DNA of 64,000 nucleotides from the NCBI RefSeq assembly GCF_000586435.1, contig NZ_BAWH01000011.1:1-64000 (forward strand), in the 5' to 3' direction. Positions 30,863 to 41,183 of this stretch are shown piece by piece. The number at the start of each line of letters is the position of its first letter. Within the stretch, counting starts at the first letter, position 1. Under the pieces are notes generated by a model that was not told the origin of the DNA, did not search any database, and worked only from the letters and a program-made list of their open reading frames with translations. Position numbers and translations under genes: made by a program. The stretch comes from Psychrobacter sp. JCM 18901. Lineage in GTDB: Bacteria > Pseudomonadota > Gammaproteobacteria > Pseudomonadales > Moraxellaceae.

Positions 30863-31187
30863 AATAAACAATCCTTTGTCTTATTAATCATATGGGTTGT
30901 ACAGGCTATATTTTGCGGTATATAGAAATAAAGTCTAAGGGTCAAAACAGTCTATCTACATTAGCATGGTTTGTGCTGATGCTTACTCGCGATTGATAAA
31001 CGCTACTGTCATTTCAGAGTAGACGTAATGAATGTCGCTAATTTTCAGTAGACGAATTATCTAGTAAACAAGCTATCCAACAGACAAATTGGTTAAATAA
31101 TAGGCATAAAAAAGCGCCTGAGCTAATTTAGCCAGACGCTTTTTAGTAGTCCGTTAACGATAACGGACTATTCATATCAATTAGAAC
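30863..31187. other. Intergenic region containing the clpX terminator
   Basis: Spacer between the SDR start and the clpX stop, both minus strand. It contains the terminator at 31108-31145, then an inverted repeat AGTCCGTTA/TAACGGACT near 31148-31170 that may form a second hairpin. The SDR promoter must lie in the first 150 bases. Confidence 0.5.
31108..31145 (-). terminator. Rho-independent terminator of clpX
   Basis: On the minus strand, AAAAAGCGTCTGGCTAAATT pairs with AGCTCAGGCGCTTTTTT with small mismatches and ends in a T run. It lies about 45 bases after the clpX stop. Confidence 0.75.
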
Positions 31188-32466
31188 TTAAGCAATTTTA
31201 GGTACTTTACCTTTATTGATAACGTCCGCATCAACCATTACAGTTTTAGCGTTTTCCATAGAAGGTAGCTCATACATAGTCTCAAGCAGCGCATTTTCTA
31301 CAATAGAACGTAGACCACGTGCACCAGTTTTACGCTCCATTGCTTTTTTTGGCGATGGCATCTAGGGCTTCTTGGGTAAAGCTAATCTCAGCACCTTCCA
31401 TATCGAACAAGTACTTGTACTGTTTTACCAGTGCGTTCTTAGGTTCCGTCAAGATTTGTACCAGTGCTTCTTCATCAAGCTCTTTTAGCGCTGCAAGTAC
31501 AGGTAGACGACCGATCAGCTCAGGAATCAGACCAAACTTGATCAAATCTTCTGGCTCGACTTCTTGTAGCAAGTCTGAGCTACGACGGCTGTCGTCTTTT
31601 GAGCTGACATCAGCGTTAAAGCCGATACCGCCTTTTTCGGTACGCTGCTGAATGACTTTATCAAGTCCAGCAAATGCACCACCAACGATGATTAGGATGT
31701 TGCTAGTGTCAACTTGGATCAACTCTTGCTGTGGATGCTTACGACCACCGTGCGGCGGGATAGCAGCCACCGTACCTTCGATTAGCTTTAGCAACGCTTG
31801 CTGTACGCCTTCACCTGACACATCACGCGTGATAGATGGGTTGTCACCTTTCTTACTGATTTTGTCGATTTCATCAATATAAATGATACCTTGCTCAGCT
31901 TTAGCTACATCATAATCAGAAGCTTGGAGGAGCTTTTGTACGATGTTTTCAACGTCTTCACCAACATAACCAGCTTCGGTCAATGTCGTGGCATCAGCCA
32001 TCGCAAAAGGTACATCTAACAGACGAGCCAAGGTTTGCGCAAGTAGCGTCTTACCAGAACCAGTCGGACCGATCAGCAAGATATTACTCTTAGCCAATTC
32101 TACCATTGCATCGTCAGCGCCGATCTTGGCTTTTTTTGCTGTCGTTGGCTAGCGTCTGGCTAACTTTTAGACGTTTGTAATGGTTATAGACGGCAACAGC
32201 CAATGCTTTTTTTGGCAGCGTCCTGACCGATGACATATTCATCAAGCTTGGCACGCAGCTCTTTTGGCGTTGGTAGTTTTTTTATTGACCCAAGAAGTAT
32301 CTACTTCGCTATCGTCATCACCGTGCTCTGCGCTGTCTGCGATTAAGTCAGTACATAGCTCGATACATTCATTGCAGATATTGGCATCGTCAGCAGCAAT
32401 CAGTTGCTGTACATCGCTTTTGGCTTTACCGCAAAACGAACACTGCGGGGTATTATCTTCTGCCAT
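31188..32466 (-). CDS. clpX: ClpX ATPase, specificity subunit of ClpXP, frame-broken four times
   Basis: AAA+ unfoldase that feeds substrates to ClpP. The N-terminal zinc-binding domain has [11 protein letters not shown] and CNECIELC; the Walker A is [12 protein letters not shown], Walker [10 protein letters not shown], and pore and sensor regions include AGYVGEDVE and ELIGRLP. Four separate runs of seven (T at 31344-31350, 32131-32137, 32207-32213 and 32277-32283) should each be six, restoring [33 protein letters not shown] and [13 protein letters not shown]. Repaired length is about 425 residues, ending KGKVPKIA. Four identical error types in one conserved gene point to sequence error. Confidence 0.95.
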
Positions 32467-32652
32467 AAAAGGCGCTCCTAAAATTTAAAACTGGTTAGTT
32501 TATTTGTAGTATGTCAATTATCGTATTCATTCAATGGTCATACCTTCTAATGGTCAGGTATGACATTGATAACGGTTTACTGTACGGCAAATAAACTATA
32601 AAGGGTCTTATGATTGCACTCTCAATGAAGAGGCATCACGTTAATGCTTAGA

Positions 32653-33326
32653 TTACAAAGATTCAGGCGACGCTCTAATACTTCGTCAACCAAACCATAC
32701 TCTTTGGCTTCTTGTGCATCTAACCAATAATCACGCTCAACGTCTTTTTCAATTTTCTCTACTGGCTGACCAGTACGCTCAGCTAAGATACTGTTTAGAC
32801 GTGCACGAGTTTTAAGGATTTCACGAGCATTAATTTCGATATCTGTTGCTTGACCCTGCGCGCCGCCTGAAGGCTGGTGAATCATCACGCGAGCATTGGC
32901 CAGCGAATAACGTTTGCCTTTTTGCCCTGCAGCCAATAGGAATGAACCCATACTATAAGCACCGCCCATACAGATAGTCGATACTTCAGGCTTGATAAAG
33001 TTCATGGTATCAAAAATAGCCAAGCCCGCGCTTACTGAACCACCTGGCGAGTTGATATATAAATGAATGTCTTTGTCAGGGTTTTCAGCTTCTAAGAATA
33101 GTAACTGGGCAACGATAAGGTTAGCCATGTTGTCTTCGACCTGACCGGTCAAAAAGATAACGCGCTCACGTAATAGGCGTGAAAAAATATCAAACGAGCG
33201 TTCACCGCGTGAGGACTGTTCAACCACCATAGGTACTAATGCCGCTTGTGTGGTCTGTACTTCTTTGTGCGCACTCATCAGCATATCAAAATGCGGGTTG
33301 GCAGTGATGCGATCATAATCTGTCAT
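32653..33326 (-). CDS. clpP: ClpP protease subunit, frame-broken at the C-terminus
   Basis: Serine peptidase forming the barrel of ClpXP/ClpAP. The protein has [18 protein letters not shown], catalytic Ser in [14 protein letters not shown], and catalytic His in MIHQPSGG, and the late [25 protein letters not shown]. As written the frame runs on to 32622 with a non-family tail. Adding one C near 32667 gives the usual RRPESL ending and a stop at 32653. About 224 residues. It lies upstream of clpX on the same strand. Confidence 0.95.
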
Positions 33327-33784
33327 AGAAAAGTCCTATCGATAAATGTATAAAATAAAAATGGATTGAATGTTTTATTGTCTAGTAGTTTTTGACTAAT
33401 GGGTTGTTTATAAGGGGGCTGCGCTCACTATTCAAGCCTATAAAACGGGTTTGTGCATAAAATAGGTGAAAAAGTGACCCTCCGATATGTCTAGGACTCA
33501 TTGCTTATATTAAAACTTATACTAAAAATACGTCTAGAAGTAGATAAATACTATCTTATCTATTATCAAGTCGGACGGATATTAATAGTACCTGTATCGA
33601 CAGTGTCTGTATCGATACAAATAGCGTAAATCATGTCTGACTTAACTTTTAACATAGAATACCTGATTAATAGCCCTACAATCCACCTATCTTACTGTCT
33701 AAGCCTGCAAATAATTATGCGTTTAGTATTTTTGCTTATCTAATGTCCTCAGAGGGTATTGCGCTAACAATAACGCTAAAAAAA

Positions 33785-33820
33785 TGCACTGTTATGGACA
33801 AAATGTACTGTTTTGGTGCA
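33785..33820 (+). promoter_or_regulatory. Two candidate NtrC-type operator sites
   Basis: Site B at 33804-33820 reads TGTACTGTTTTGGTGCA, close to the NtrC consensus TGCACYANNNTGGTGCA. Site A at 33785-33801 (TGCACTGTTATGGACAA) matches the left half and TGG. The two lie 19 bases apart and about 170 bases upstream of the sigma-54-like element, a plausible enhancer position. Confidence 0.45.
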
Positions 33821-33981
33821 AATATCTGCTAATTTTATAAATGACTGAAGCTCAAAAAAACGTTTAGAAAATAGCTGGAAATATAGTGTTATTTTTATCA
33901 TTTAAGTTAAATATAAAAAGCGCAGACAAATCAAAGTTTTGAGTTGCTAAGGTTTCTTATCTAGTTACCTGCTATCAAGAG

Positions 33982-33998
33982 TTGGCACAATGCTTGTA
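33982..33998 (+). promoter_or_regulatory. Candidate sigma-54 promoter for urease cluster
   Basis: TTGGCACAATGCTTGTA keeps the -24 TGGCAC block and a TTG at -12 with the right ten-base gap between GG and the -12 dinucleotide. The -12 pair is GT, not GC, so the match is near but not perfect. It lies about 200 bases before ureD. Confidence 0.45.
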
Positions 33999-34202
33999 TC
34001 AATAAAAACATTGACGCTTTTATTTATCGTGGTGCGCTAGGCACGATAAATGGTGTAGGCTGTATCCCTCCGTTATTATTCTGATATTACTGTCGCTAAT
34101 GAACTGTAGTTAACGATTGGCAATAGAATTCTTAGCGGATAGCAAATGATAGCTGTCATATAAAATACTGAAACATATTTAATTGGTAAATGAGTATATA
34201 AA

Positions 34203-35230
34203 ATGAGTTGGGCCTCTTCTTTAGCATTAAGCTTTGACACTGTTAGCAGGACAAGTACGGCCAAAGAAGGTACGGCTGATAACTCAAAAACGCGGCTTTA
34301 TCATCGTAAGCACACGGGTGCCTTGATGGTACAGCGTGCTCTGTATCCTGAGCCAAGCGTACAGCAGGGTATTTGTCACATACTGATGTTGTACCCGCCA
34401 GCCGGTATCGCAGGCGGTGATACGCTGACCATAGACCTAAACTTAGATAGTGGCAGCCACGCTGTTATCACCACACCAGGGCAGGTAAGTGGTACGGTAA
34501 GGACAGTGTTAGTCAAAAACATAAAGCTCCGTTGAGCGACAACGACACTCACCAAAGTATGGGTCAAAATGAAATAGCTGCCTATGCGAGCCAACACGTA
34601 CAAGCCAAACTCGCAGCACATACCCGATTAGAATGGCTGCCGCAAGAGAGTATCATTTATAACGAAGCCAATATGCATGCAGTGAGCCGTTTCGATTTGA
34701 CGGATTCATCTAGTCTACTGACATGGGAGATTAGCGTATTTGGGCGGCAAGCTTACGACGAGCAGTTTTTGCAAGGGTATTATCATACTGGATTGAACAT
34801 CTACCGAGATGGCAAGGTTATCGTTGCTGAGCGAGTAGCGCAGGCAGCACAAAATCGCTGGTTTACCTCAAATTTGGGATTAGCGAACCAGCATATTTAT
34901 GGATCGTTTTGGGCAGTTCCAAGCTTAAGTGACGTCCATGACAATCTTGCACTCTCTGCATCACAGACTACGCAATCGACCGAAACAGCCCAAGCAACTA
35001 TCAAGCAATCATTAACCCGCTATCTAGATAACTCCGTAGCAGCATTGCGCCAAGTCATTGCTCAAGCACAACTGCCTGTCTACTGCACGCATAATTGCCA
35101 AGCGATCAATATCCGCTACATCGGCTCAGATGTACGTAGTTGTTTTGAAGCGTTTTATCAGCTGAGAGAAGTCTTGCGAGATCATTGGTGGCAACTTGAG
35201 CCTTGTCGTCCACGTATTTGGGACACCTAA
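34203..35230 (+). CDS. ureD: Urease accessory protein UreD, frame-broken
   Basis: Chaperone that binds apo-urease with UreF and UreG during nickel insertion. Family segments are ALMVQRALYPEP, CHILMLYPPAGIAGGD and SRFDLTDSSSLLTWEI. GGG at 34479-34481 should be GGGG, restoring HAVITTPGAGKWYGKDSVSQ and one protein of about 342 residues. First gene of the cluster, which then runs ureA, ureBC, ureE, ureF, ureG, ureJ in one direction. The ATG at 34203 has only a weak ribosome binding site. Confidence 0.92.
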
Positions 35231-35348
35231 TACGGCCACTTTTAATAATGAAACTAAGATATATTGCGACTATTTTTAATCGATATTTAATGCTTTGAAA
35301 ACCTCTAATCTGCTATAAATATAATGATAAGTACAATAAGGAATTGTC

Positions 35349-35651
35349 ATGCACCTGACCCCAACAGAAAAAGACAAACTCATGCTATTTACCGCTGGTA
35401 TGGTGGCTGAGCGCCGCAAAAATCGCGGTGTTAAGCTTAACTATCCCGAAGCCATCGCTTATATCAGTATGTTGCTGATGGAAGGCGCACGAGATGGTAA
35501 AAGAGTTGCCGAGCTGATGAGTGAAGGTGCTACGTATTTGTCTGCTGATGATGTCATGGAAGGTGTCGCAGAGATGGTAGATGAAGTACAAATCGAGGCG
35601 ACTTTTCCTGATGGCACCAAACTGGTCACGGTACATAATCCCATCGTGTAA
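35349..35651 (+). CDS. ureA: Urease gamma subunit
   Basis: Structural subunit (100 residues) of the nickel enzyme that hydrolyses urea to ammonia and carbamate. It begins [14 protein letters not shown] and has [14 protein letters not shown] and [16 protein letters not shown], all family-typical. AAGGA precedes the ATG. Separate from the beta subunit, unlike in Helicobacter where gamma and beta are fused. Confidence 0.97.
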   Translation: MHLTPTEKDKLMLFTAGMVAERRKNRGVKLNYPEAIAYISMLLMEGARDGKRVAELMSEGATYLSADDVMEGVAEMVDEVQIEATFPDGTKLVTVHNPIV

Positions 35652-35707
35652 CGCTGTATACCATTGTTATAGCACTGACATGCTCACTATAAAATAAGGC
35701 GGCTACC

Positions 35708-37894
35708 ATGCAAGCAGGCGAATACCATATCCAAGATGGCGATATTATCTTAAACCAAGGGCGACAGGTACAGACCATCAGTGTGAGTAATACTGGTGAT
35801 AGACCTATCCAAATCGGCTCGCATTATCACTTTTATGAAGTCAATGATGCCTTGAGTTTTGACAGAGAGCAAACTCGGGGGTTTCGCCTAAATATTATCT
35901 CTGGCACCGCCGTACGTTTTGAGCCTGGCCAATCACGGGAAGTCGAATTGGTAGCATACGCTGGCAAGCAAGACGTCTATGGTTTTGCTGGGCGCGTCAT
36001 GGGCGCAGCTCATCCAGACAAAGCATCAGAGAGCACTACTGATAAGAAGGCAATCGCTACTTCGAAGAAGCGAGTCAGTCGTCGTATTTATGCTGAGCAT
36101 TTTGGTCCTACCACAGGCGATAAAGTCCGTCTTGCCGATACTGAGCTTTGGCTACAGGTTGAGGCGGATTTAACCAGTCATAAAGATACAGCTGTTGATC
36201 AAGCAGATACGTCGCAAAGTGGTGAGAGTAGTAAGCCTATTGAAATCAAAGGTGAAGAAGTCAAATTTGGTGGTGGTAAAGTCATCCGTGATGGCATGGG
36301 ACAAGGACAGTTACTAGGCGCGGAAGTTGCCGATACGGTTATTACCAATGCATTGGTCGTTGACTATACAGGCATCTATAAAGCGGATATTGGTATCAAA
36401 GATGGTCGTATCAGTGCCATTGGCAAAGCGGGCAATCCTGATATCCAGCCCGCTATTGATATTCCTATTGGCGGAGCTACCGAAATCATCTCTGGCGAAG
36501 GCAAAATCCTCACAGCAGGTGGCGTCGATAGTCATATTCATTTTATCGCGCCCCAGCAGTGTGAGACGGCGCTTATGTCAGGGGTAACTACGATGCTGGG
36601 CGGCGGCACAGGACCAGCTCAAGGTACGCTCGCTACTACTTGTACACCAGGGGCGTATCATATTGCCTCAATGCTAAAGTCTACTGATAGTATCCCTATG
36701 AATATTGGACTACTGGGTAAAGGCAATGTGAGTGTACCAGAACCCATTGCTGAACAAATCGAAGCAGGTGCCGTGGGGCTGAAGCTACATGAAGATTGGG
36801 GTACAACACCGCAAGCTATTGATAACTGCTTGAGTGTCGCTGACGACTATGATGTGCAGGTGGCCATTCATACCGATACTTTAAATGAAAGTGGCTATCT
36901 AGAGAGTACACTTGCTGCTTTTAAAAACCGCTGTATCCATACTTTTCATACTGAAGGGGCAGGTGGTGGCCATGCGCCCGATATTCTAAAGGCTATTGGC
37001 GAGTCGCATGTTTTGCCATCATCTACCAATCCCACTCGACCATATACCGTCAATACCATTGATGAGCATCTCGATATGCTGATGGTTTGTCATCACCTAA
37101 GTCCTGCTATTGCTGAAGATGTGGCCTTTGCTGAGAGCCGTATTCGTCAAGAAACCATCGCCGCAGAAGATATCTTGCATGATTTGGGTGCTATCTCGAT
37201 GATGAGTAGTGATTCACAAGCGATGGGGCGGGTGGGTGAAGTGGTCATCCGTACATGGCAAACCGCGCACAAAATGAAAGTTCAACGTGGCCATCTAGCA
37301 CCAGATACAACAGCGACCATTGAGGATGAGCAAGAGTACATCAATTTGACAGATTATGACCAAAGCGCGGATAACGACAACTTCCGTATCAAACGCTATA
37401 TCGCAAAATATACAATAAACCCTGCGATTACTCACGGTATTAGCGATATGGTCGGCTCAATCGAAGTGGGAAAATGGGCAGATATGGTGCTATGGTCGCC
37501 CAAGTTTTTTGGGGTAAAGCCTGAATGCATTATAAAAGGCGGGCTCATTGCTGCAGTACCGATGGGTGATATCAATGCCTCTATTCCCACACCCCAGCCT
37601 GTACATTATCGTCCTATGTTTGCGACATATCCAAAATCGGTTGCCCAAACCAGCATTACTTTTATGTCGCAAGCGGCGATCGACAAACAAGTGGATAAGC
37701 AGCTTGGATTGACCAAAGTCATTCAGCCAGTACACGGCATCCGTAAAATTCGTAAAGGCGATATGCGCTTTAACAGCTACTGCCCAGATATGGACATCAA
37801 TCCTGAGACCTATGAAGTACGCGCTGATGGTAAGACACTCACCTGTGAGCCAGCTGATGTACTACCCATGGCACAGCGTTACTTTTTATTTTAG
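35708..37894 (+). CDS. ureC: Urease beta-alpha subunit fusion (UreB-UreC)
   Basis: A single 728-residue frame joins a full beta subunit (residues 1-about 100, [13 protein letters not shown] to GFAGRVMG) to a full alpha subunit (from about residue 130, [21 protein letters not shown]). The linker is about 30 polar residues with no start codon usable for UreC other than the in-frame ATG at 35999. Nickel ligands and active-site residues are present: HIHF (His about 276 and 278), the carbamylated Lys about 359 in [28 protein letters not shown] and the flap CHHLSP. A second oddity is an extra loop of about 24 polar residues before GEEVKFGGG. Confidence 0.95.
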   Translation: MQAGEYHIQDGDIILNQGRQVQTISVSNTGDRPIQIGSHYHFYEVNDALSFDREQTRGFRLNIISGTAVRFEPGQSREVELVAYAGKQDVYGFAGRVMGAAHPDKASESTTDKKAIATSKKRVSRRIYAEHFGPTTGDKVRLADTELWLQVEADLTSHKDTAVDQADTSQSGESSKPIEIKGEEVKFGGGKVIRDGMGQGQLLGAEVADTVITNALVVDYTGIYKADIGIKDGRISAIGKAGNPDIQPAIDIPIGGATEIISGEGKILTAGGVDSHIHFIAPQQCETALMSGVTTMLGGGTGPAQGTLATTCTPGAYHIASMLKSTDSIPMNIGLLGKGNVSVPEPIAEQIEAGAVGLKLHEDWGTTPQAIDNCLSVADDYDVQVAIHTDTLNESGYLESTLAAFKNRCIHTFHTEGAGGGHAPDILKAIGESHVLPSSTNPTRPYTVNTIDEHLDMLMVCHHLSPAIAEDVAFAESRIRQETIAAEDILHDLGAISMMSSDSQAMGRVGEVVIRTWQTAHKMKVQRGHLAPDTTATIEDEQEYINLTDYDQSADNDNFRIKRYIAKYTINPAITHGISDMVGSIEVGKWADMVLWSPKFFGVKPECIIKGGLIAAVPMGDINASIPTPQPVHYRPMFATYPKSVAQTSITFMSQAAIDKQVDKQLGLTKVIQPVHGIRKIRKGDMRFNSYCPDMDINPETYEVRADGKTLTCEPADVLPMAQRYFLF

Positions 37895-38058
37895 AGCTTA
37901 TGATGCACGTTTATAGGAGCTCTCTAAGACAGTGAGCCATAAACCATGTATGCCAATGGTCAGTTGGTTTCTTGAATGAGATCGTATCTTTATTCCCAAT
38001 ACTTTTACCATCAATACTATTGACCAATAGTTTGAGCAACAACAGCCAGAGAAGAATA

Positions 38059-38697
38059 ATGAAAATATTTAATACCCGTTTAAGTACGCTTAGCGATACC
38101 CAAAAAGCACAATTGGTAGAACAGTATCAAGCCGATGATTACCTGCTATTGGATTTTGATACTCGTCAGCATTCCCGCTTTAGAGCCATTACTGTTTCAG
38201 GTGAGGCAGTTGGTGTTGACTTGCCTCGTACAGGTGTACTAAAAGGAAATGATGTCCTTATCAATGCAGCAGGGGAGTTGATGCAAGTCATCGCCAAGCC
38301 GCAAGCGGTGACCAAAGTGACGGCTGACGATGACTTTCTACTAATGAAAGGCGCTTATCACTTGGGCAACCGTCATGTGCCATTGATGTTTGACCACAGT
38401 TTTGATCAGGGTAATGCAGGCTATGCGTTATATTTTGAAAACGATCATGTACTTGCACAAATGTTAGAAAATCTTGGTCTACATATCGAGTCTACGTCAG
38501 TGCCATTTGAGCCTGAAACGGGCGCTTATCAAACGGGCCAAGGGCATGCGCATGGCCACTCTCACTCACATTCGCATAGTGACTCTCATAGTCATAAGGA
38601 AAGTCATGACCATAGCCATGATGAAAGCCACAGCCACGGACATCAACATAGCCATAGTCATCATGATGCGTCTGTAGGTCGTTCAAATGATGGTTGA
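38059..38697 (+). CDS. ureE: Urease accessory nickel-binding protein UreE
   Basis: Nickel metallochaperone. I start at the ATG at 38059 (MKIFNTRLSTLS), which follows AGAAG, not the upstream in-frame start. The core has GVDLPRTGVLKGNDVL and AYHLGNRHVP, then a C-terminal tail of about 50 residues with roughly twenty His residues in HSHSHS and SHDHSHDE units, typical of high-capacity nickel binding. About 212 residues. The 3' end overlaps ureF. Confidence 0.95.
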   Translation: MKIFNTRLSTLSDTQKAQLVEQYQADDYLLLDFDTRQHSRFRAITVSGEAVGVDLPRTGVLKGNDVLINAAGELMQVIAKPQAVTKVTADDDFLLMKGAYHLGNRHVPLMFDHSFDQGNAGYALYFENDHVLAQMLENLGLHIESTSVPFEPETGAYQTGQGHAHGHSHSHSHSDSHSHKESHDHSHDESHSHGHQHSHSHHDASVGRSNDG

Positions 38698-39481
38698 TAC
38701 CAGTGTCCAGCCTACTCAATCTGCCCAACTTGGACAGCTACTGATGCTGGCATCGAGTAATTTGCCGATTGGTAGTTATACCTATTCGCAAGGTGTGGAG
38801 TCAGCGATTGAGTCAGGGGTTGTCTCTGATGAATCCAGTACGCTTACATTTATGCAGGACTATCTAGCGCTTGCAGTCATTGGCTATGAGTTGCCTATAT
38901 TGGGTCTGATCATGTGTGCACTAAGCCAAGGTCGTGAAGCGATAGCGGCAAATCTAGCACACGACTATCACGCTGGCCTCGAGAGTAAAGAGTTTGTTCT
39001 GGAGTCGCAGCAGTTGGCACAGGCGATGGTGTCGTGGCTCAACGAAGTATTGAGTCTTGGCATACCGGCCGAAATACCTGAAGATGGATTTTTGCCGCTA
39101 TTTGCACATATTGCTCAGCATTGGCAGCTGCCACTAGCGCAGTCAATGACTATTTATGGATTTGCTCAATTAGAGAACATGGTGCTCGCTGCTGTTAAGA
39201 CAGTGCCGTTAGGACAGATGGCGGGTCAGCGTATTCTTTGGCAATTGCAAAGCGATCTAGGTGCTCAGGTCGATGCTCTAAGCGATGATGTGCAACAGGC
39301 CTTTGGTGCCTTAGTCATGTCGACAAACACGGCCAATACTTTAGGTGATAGTGAAGAGTCGGACTGTCAGCAGCTATGCCAAGACCTCTATGAATCGCTT
39401 AATATCTCTAATAACTTGCCCAGTTTGGCTATTCTCTCAAGTATGCACGAAGAGCAATACAGTCGGTTGTTCCGCTCATAA
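38687..39481 (+). CDS. ureF: Urease accessory protein UreF
   Basis: Works with UreD and UreG in nickel delivery and GTPase gating. The 264-residue protein has LMLASSNLPIGSYTYSQGVE near the N-terminus, FVLESQQLAQAMVSW, and ends ILSSMHEEQYSRLFRS, all family-like. It starts inside the ureE coding region with an eleven-base overlap, suggesting coupled translation. Frame intact. Confidence 0.95.
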   Translation: MMVDTSVQPTQSAQLGQLLMLASSNLPIGSYTYSQGVESAIESGVVSDESSTLTFMQDYLALAVIGYELPILGLIMCALSQGREAIAANLAHDYHAGLESKEFVLESQQLAQAMVSWLNEVLSLGIPAEIPEDGFLPLFAHIAQHWQLPLAQSMTIYGFAQLENMVLAAVKTVPLGQMAGQRILWQLQSDLGAQVDALSDDVQQAFGALVMSTNTANTLGDSEESDCQQLCQDLYESLNISNNLPSLAILSSMHEEQYSRLFRS

Positions 39482-39538
39482 CTGTACCTTTATTTCTATT
39501 TATAATTATTAATATATAAACTGTTTTAGGAAATTAAT

Positions 39539-40226
39539 ATGTCTCTAACTCCGCTCAAATTAAAAAATTCTCACACTGCATCAGACGTACAGACTGATAG
39601 CGACAGCCAGAAACCATCTTCTGCCTTATCGTGCTTACGCCTTGGTATTGGTGGGCCAGTTGGTAGTGGTAAAACTGCTTTGACTTTAAGCTATGCCAAA
39701 ACCTACGCGATACGGTCAATATGGCAGTGGTGACCAATGACATCTATACCAAAGAAGATTCAGAGTTTTTAACTCGCAATGATGCCATGCCTGCTGAGCG
39801 TATCCGCGGTGTAGAGACGGGCGGCTGTCCGCATACGGCTATCCGCGAAGATGCTTCTATTAATCTGACTGCGATCGCTGAGCTACAAGCGACTTTTGAA
39901 GGTTTGGAGTTGATTATCATTGAGTCAGGTGGCGACAATTTAGCCGCGACGTTTAGTCCAGAGCTGTCTGACTTGACCTTGTATGTCATTGATGTCTCTG
40001 CAGGCGATAAGATACCTCGTAAAGGTGGCCCCGGCATTACCAAGTCTGATTTGTTGATTATTAATAAGACTGACCTTGCACCAATGGTTGGTGCTTCGCT
40101 TGAAGTGATGGAACGCGATGCCAAAAAAATGCGTGGCGACAAACCTTTTGTCTTTAGCAATATGAAAACAGGCGATGGCTAAATGAGATTATCGCCTTTA
40201 TTAAAGAACATGGCATGCTTGCCTAA
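39539..40226 (+). CDS. ureG: Urease accessory GTPase UreG, frame-broken twice
   Basis: SIMIBI-class GTPase that powers nickel insertion. Walker A is [14 protein letters not shown]; other blocks are [51 protein letters not shown] and the guanine-specificity [10 protein letters not shown] missing near 39691 restores [22 protein letters not shown] missing near 40180 restores [18 protein letters not shown] with the stop at 40224-40226. About 229 residues, including a longer than usual Ser/Asp-rich N-terminus of some 25 residues. Confidence 0.94.
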
Positions 40227-40276
40227 AGAGCAGATGAGCTTTTACCATTAAAACATAAAGAATAAGGAAAAACCGC

Positions 40277-41027
40277 ATGACACAGTGTACAAAAGGTCTT
40301 CATATCGAAAGCTCTCGCTTTTCACAAGTGCTCTCAGCTCCTCATATCGTATCTGGTTCGGCTGTGATGACGTCACTAATGCTACCGTCATTGGCGCAGG
40401 CGCATTCAGGTCATATTCACTCGACTACCGCGCAAGCGCCGTCATTTTTGGGTACGTTGCAAGCAGGACTGATGCATCCAGTCACTGGCCTTGATCATCT
40501 GTTTTTGGCAGTAGGCATGGGCATGTTGTTTTATGGGCTACAAAAGCAGCGCTTAGGCATGATGTCATTGACGGCAGGGTTATCATTAGGCGCGATATTG
40601 GGCACGGCTGGCGTGCTGATTGGCGGTATTGCATTTGTTGCATCATCTGGGCTAATTGAAGTGGCGATATCACTGTCGGTGGTCGTATTAGCTATAGTCT
40701 TGATGAGCCAAAAAAAGCAGACAAGAAGCATTCTCTGCTCAGACCCATACAGCACGCACGCCAAGTATTCAGCAGCTATCATTGTTTGGTTTTGGTGGTT
40801 TGGCCGTCTTTCATGGGTTGGCACATGCGCTGGAAGTACCAGCAAATGCTGGCGTGAGTGGTCAGCTAGGATTTTATGCAGGGATGCTAGTGACGATGCT
40901 GGCGCTATATGCCATTGGTACGTTGGTCAGTCAACAGCTACAGCAACGCCTAGGTGATAACTTATGGTTACAACGCGGGCTCGTCGTGCTCGGACTGGGT
41001 GCAGTGTTTGTTCCTGCTTTTGTTTAA
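40277..41027 (+). CDS. ureJ: HupE/UreJ family nickel transporter, frame-broken
   Basis: Membrane protein of about 249 residues with six or so hydrophobic segments. The His-rich start of the mature region (HSGHIHS) and GLMHPVTGLDHLF and FHGLAHALE are HupE/UreJ signatures; these proteins import nickel. It has an N-terminal signal-like segment ending SLAQA. An A7 run at 40710-40716 should be six, joining LMSQKSRQEAFS to the second half. Last gene of the urease cluster, followed by a terminator shared with tig. Confidence 0.9.
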
Positions 41028-41077
41028 AGTGAACTCTACGATGATTTACTAAATAAAGCGGTTATCAAGCTTCTATA

Positions 41078-41119
41078 AAAAAAATACGGCCCCGATCGAT
41101 GATCGGAGCCGTATTTTTT
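41078..41119. terminator. Bidirectional terminator between ureJ and tig
   Basis: Long stem: AAAAATACGGC and CCGATC pair with GATCGG and GCCGTATTTTT around GAT. A and T tails on either side suit the two convergent genes. Confidence 0.92.
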
Positions 41120-41183
41120 GGCGCTTAGAACAAGAGTGCGGCCTAAGTGTTATGGTTTAACACCACACAGCGCTCAGTCTAAA

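Larger units (their letters stand above)
33327..34202. other. Long divergent intergenic region between clpP and ureD
   Basis: An 876-base noncoding stretch, the longest in the window. It holds the clpP promoter (minus) and the urease promoter region (plus), including the candidate NtrC sites at 33785-33820 and the sigma-54-like element at 33982-33998. I see no open reading frame worth keeping and no tRNA. Confidence 0.6.

Noticed and set aside
31188..32466. Programmed frameshifting or transcriptional slippage at A/T runs in clpX
   Set aside because: Four identical events in one gene, the same pattern in about 30 unrelated genes, and additional losses in short non-slippery runs fit sequence error far better than a decoding mechanism.
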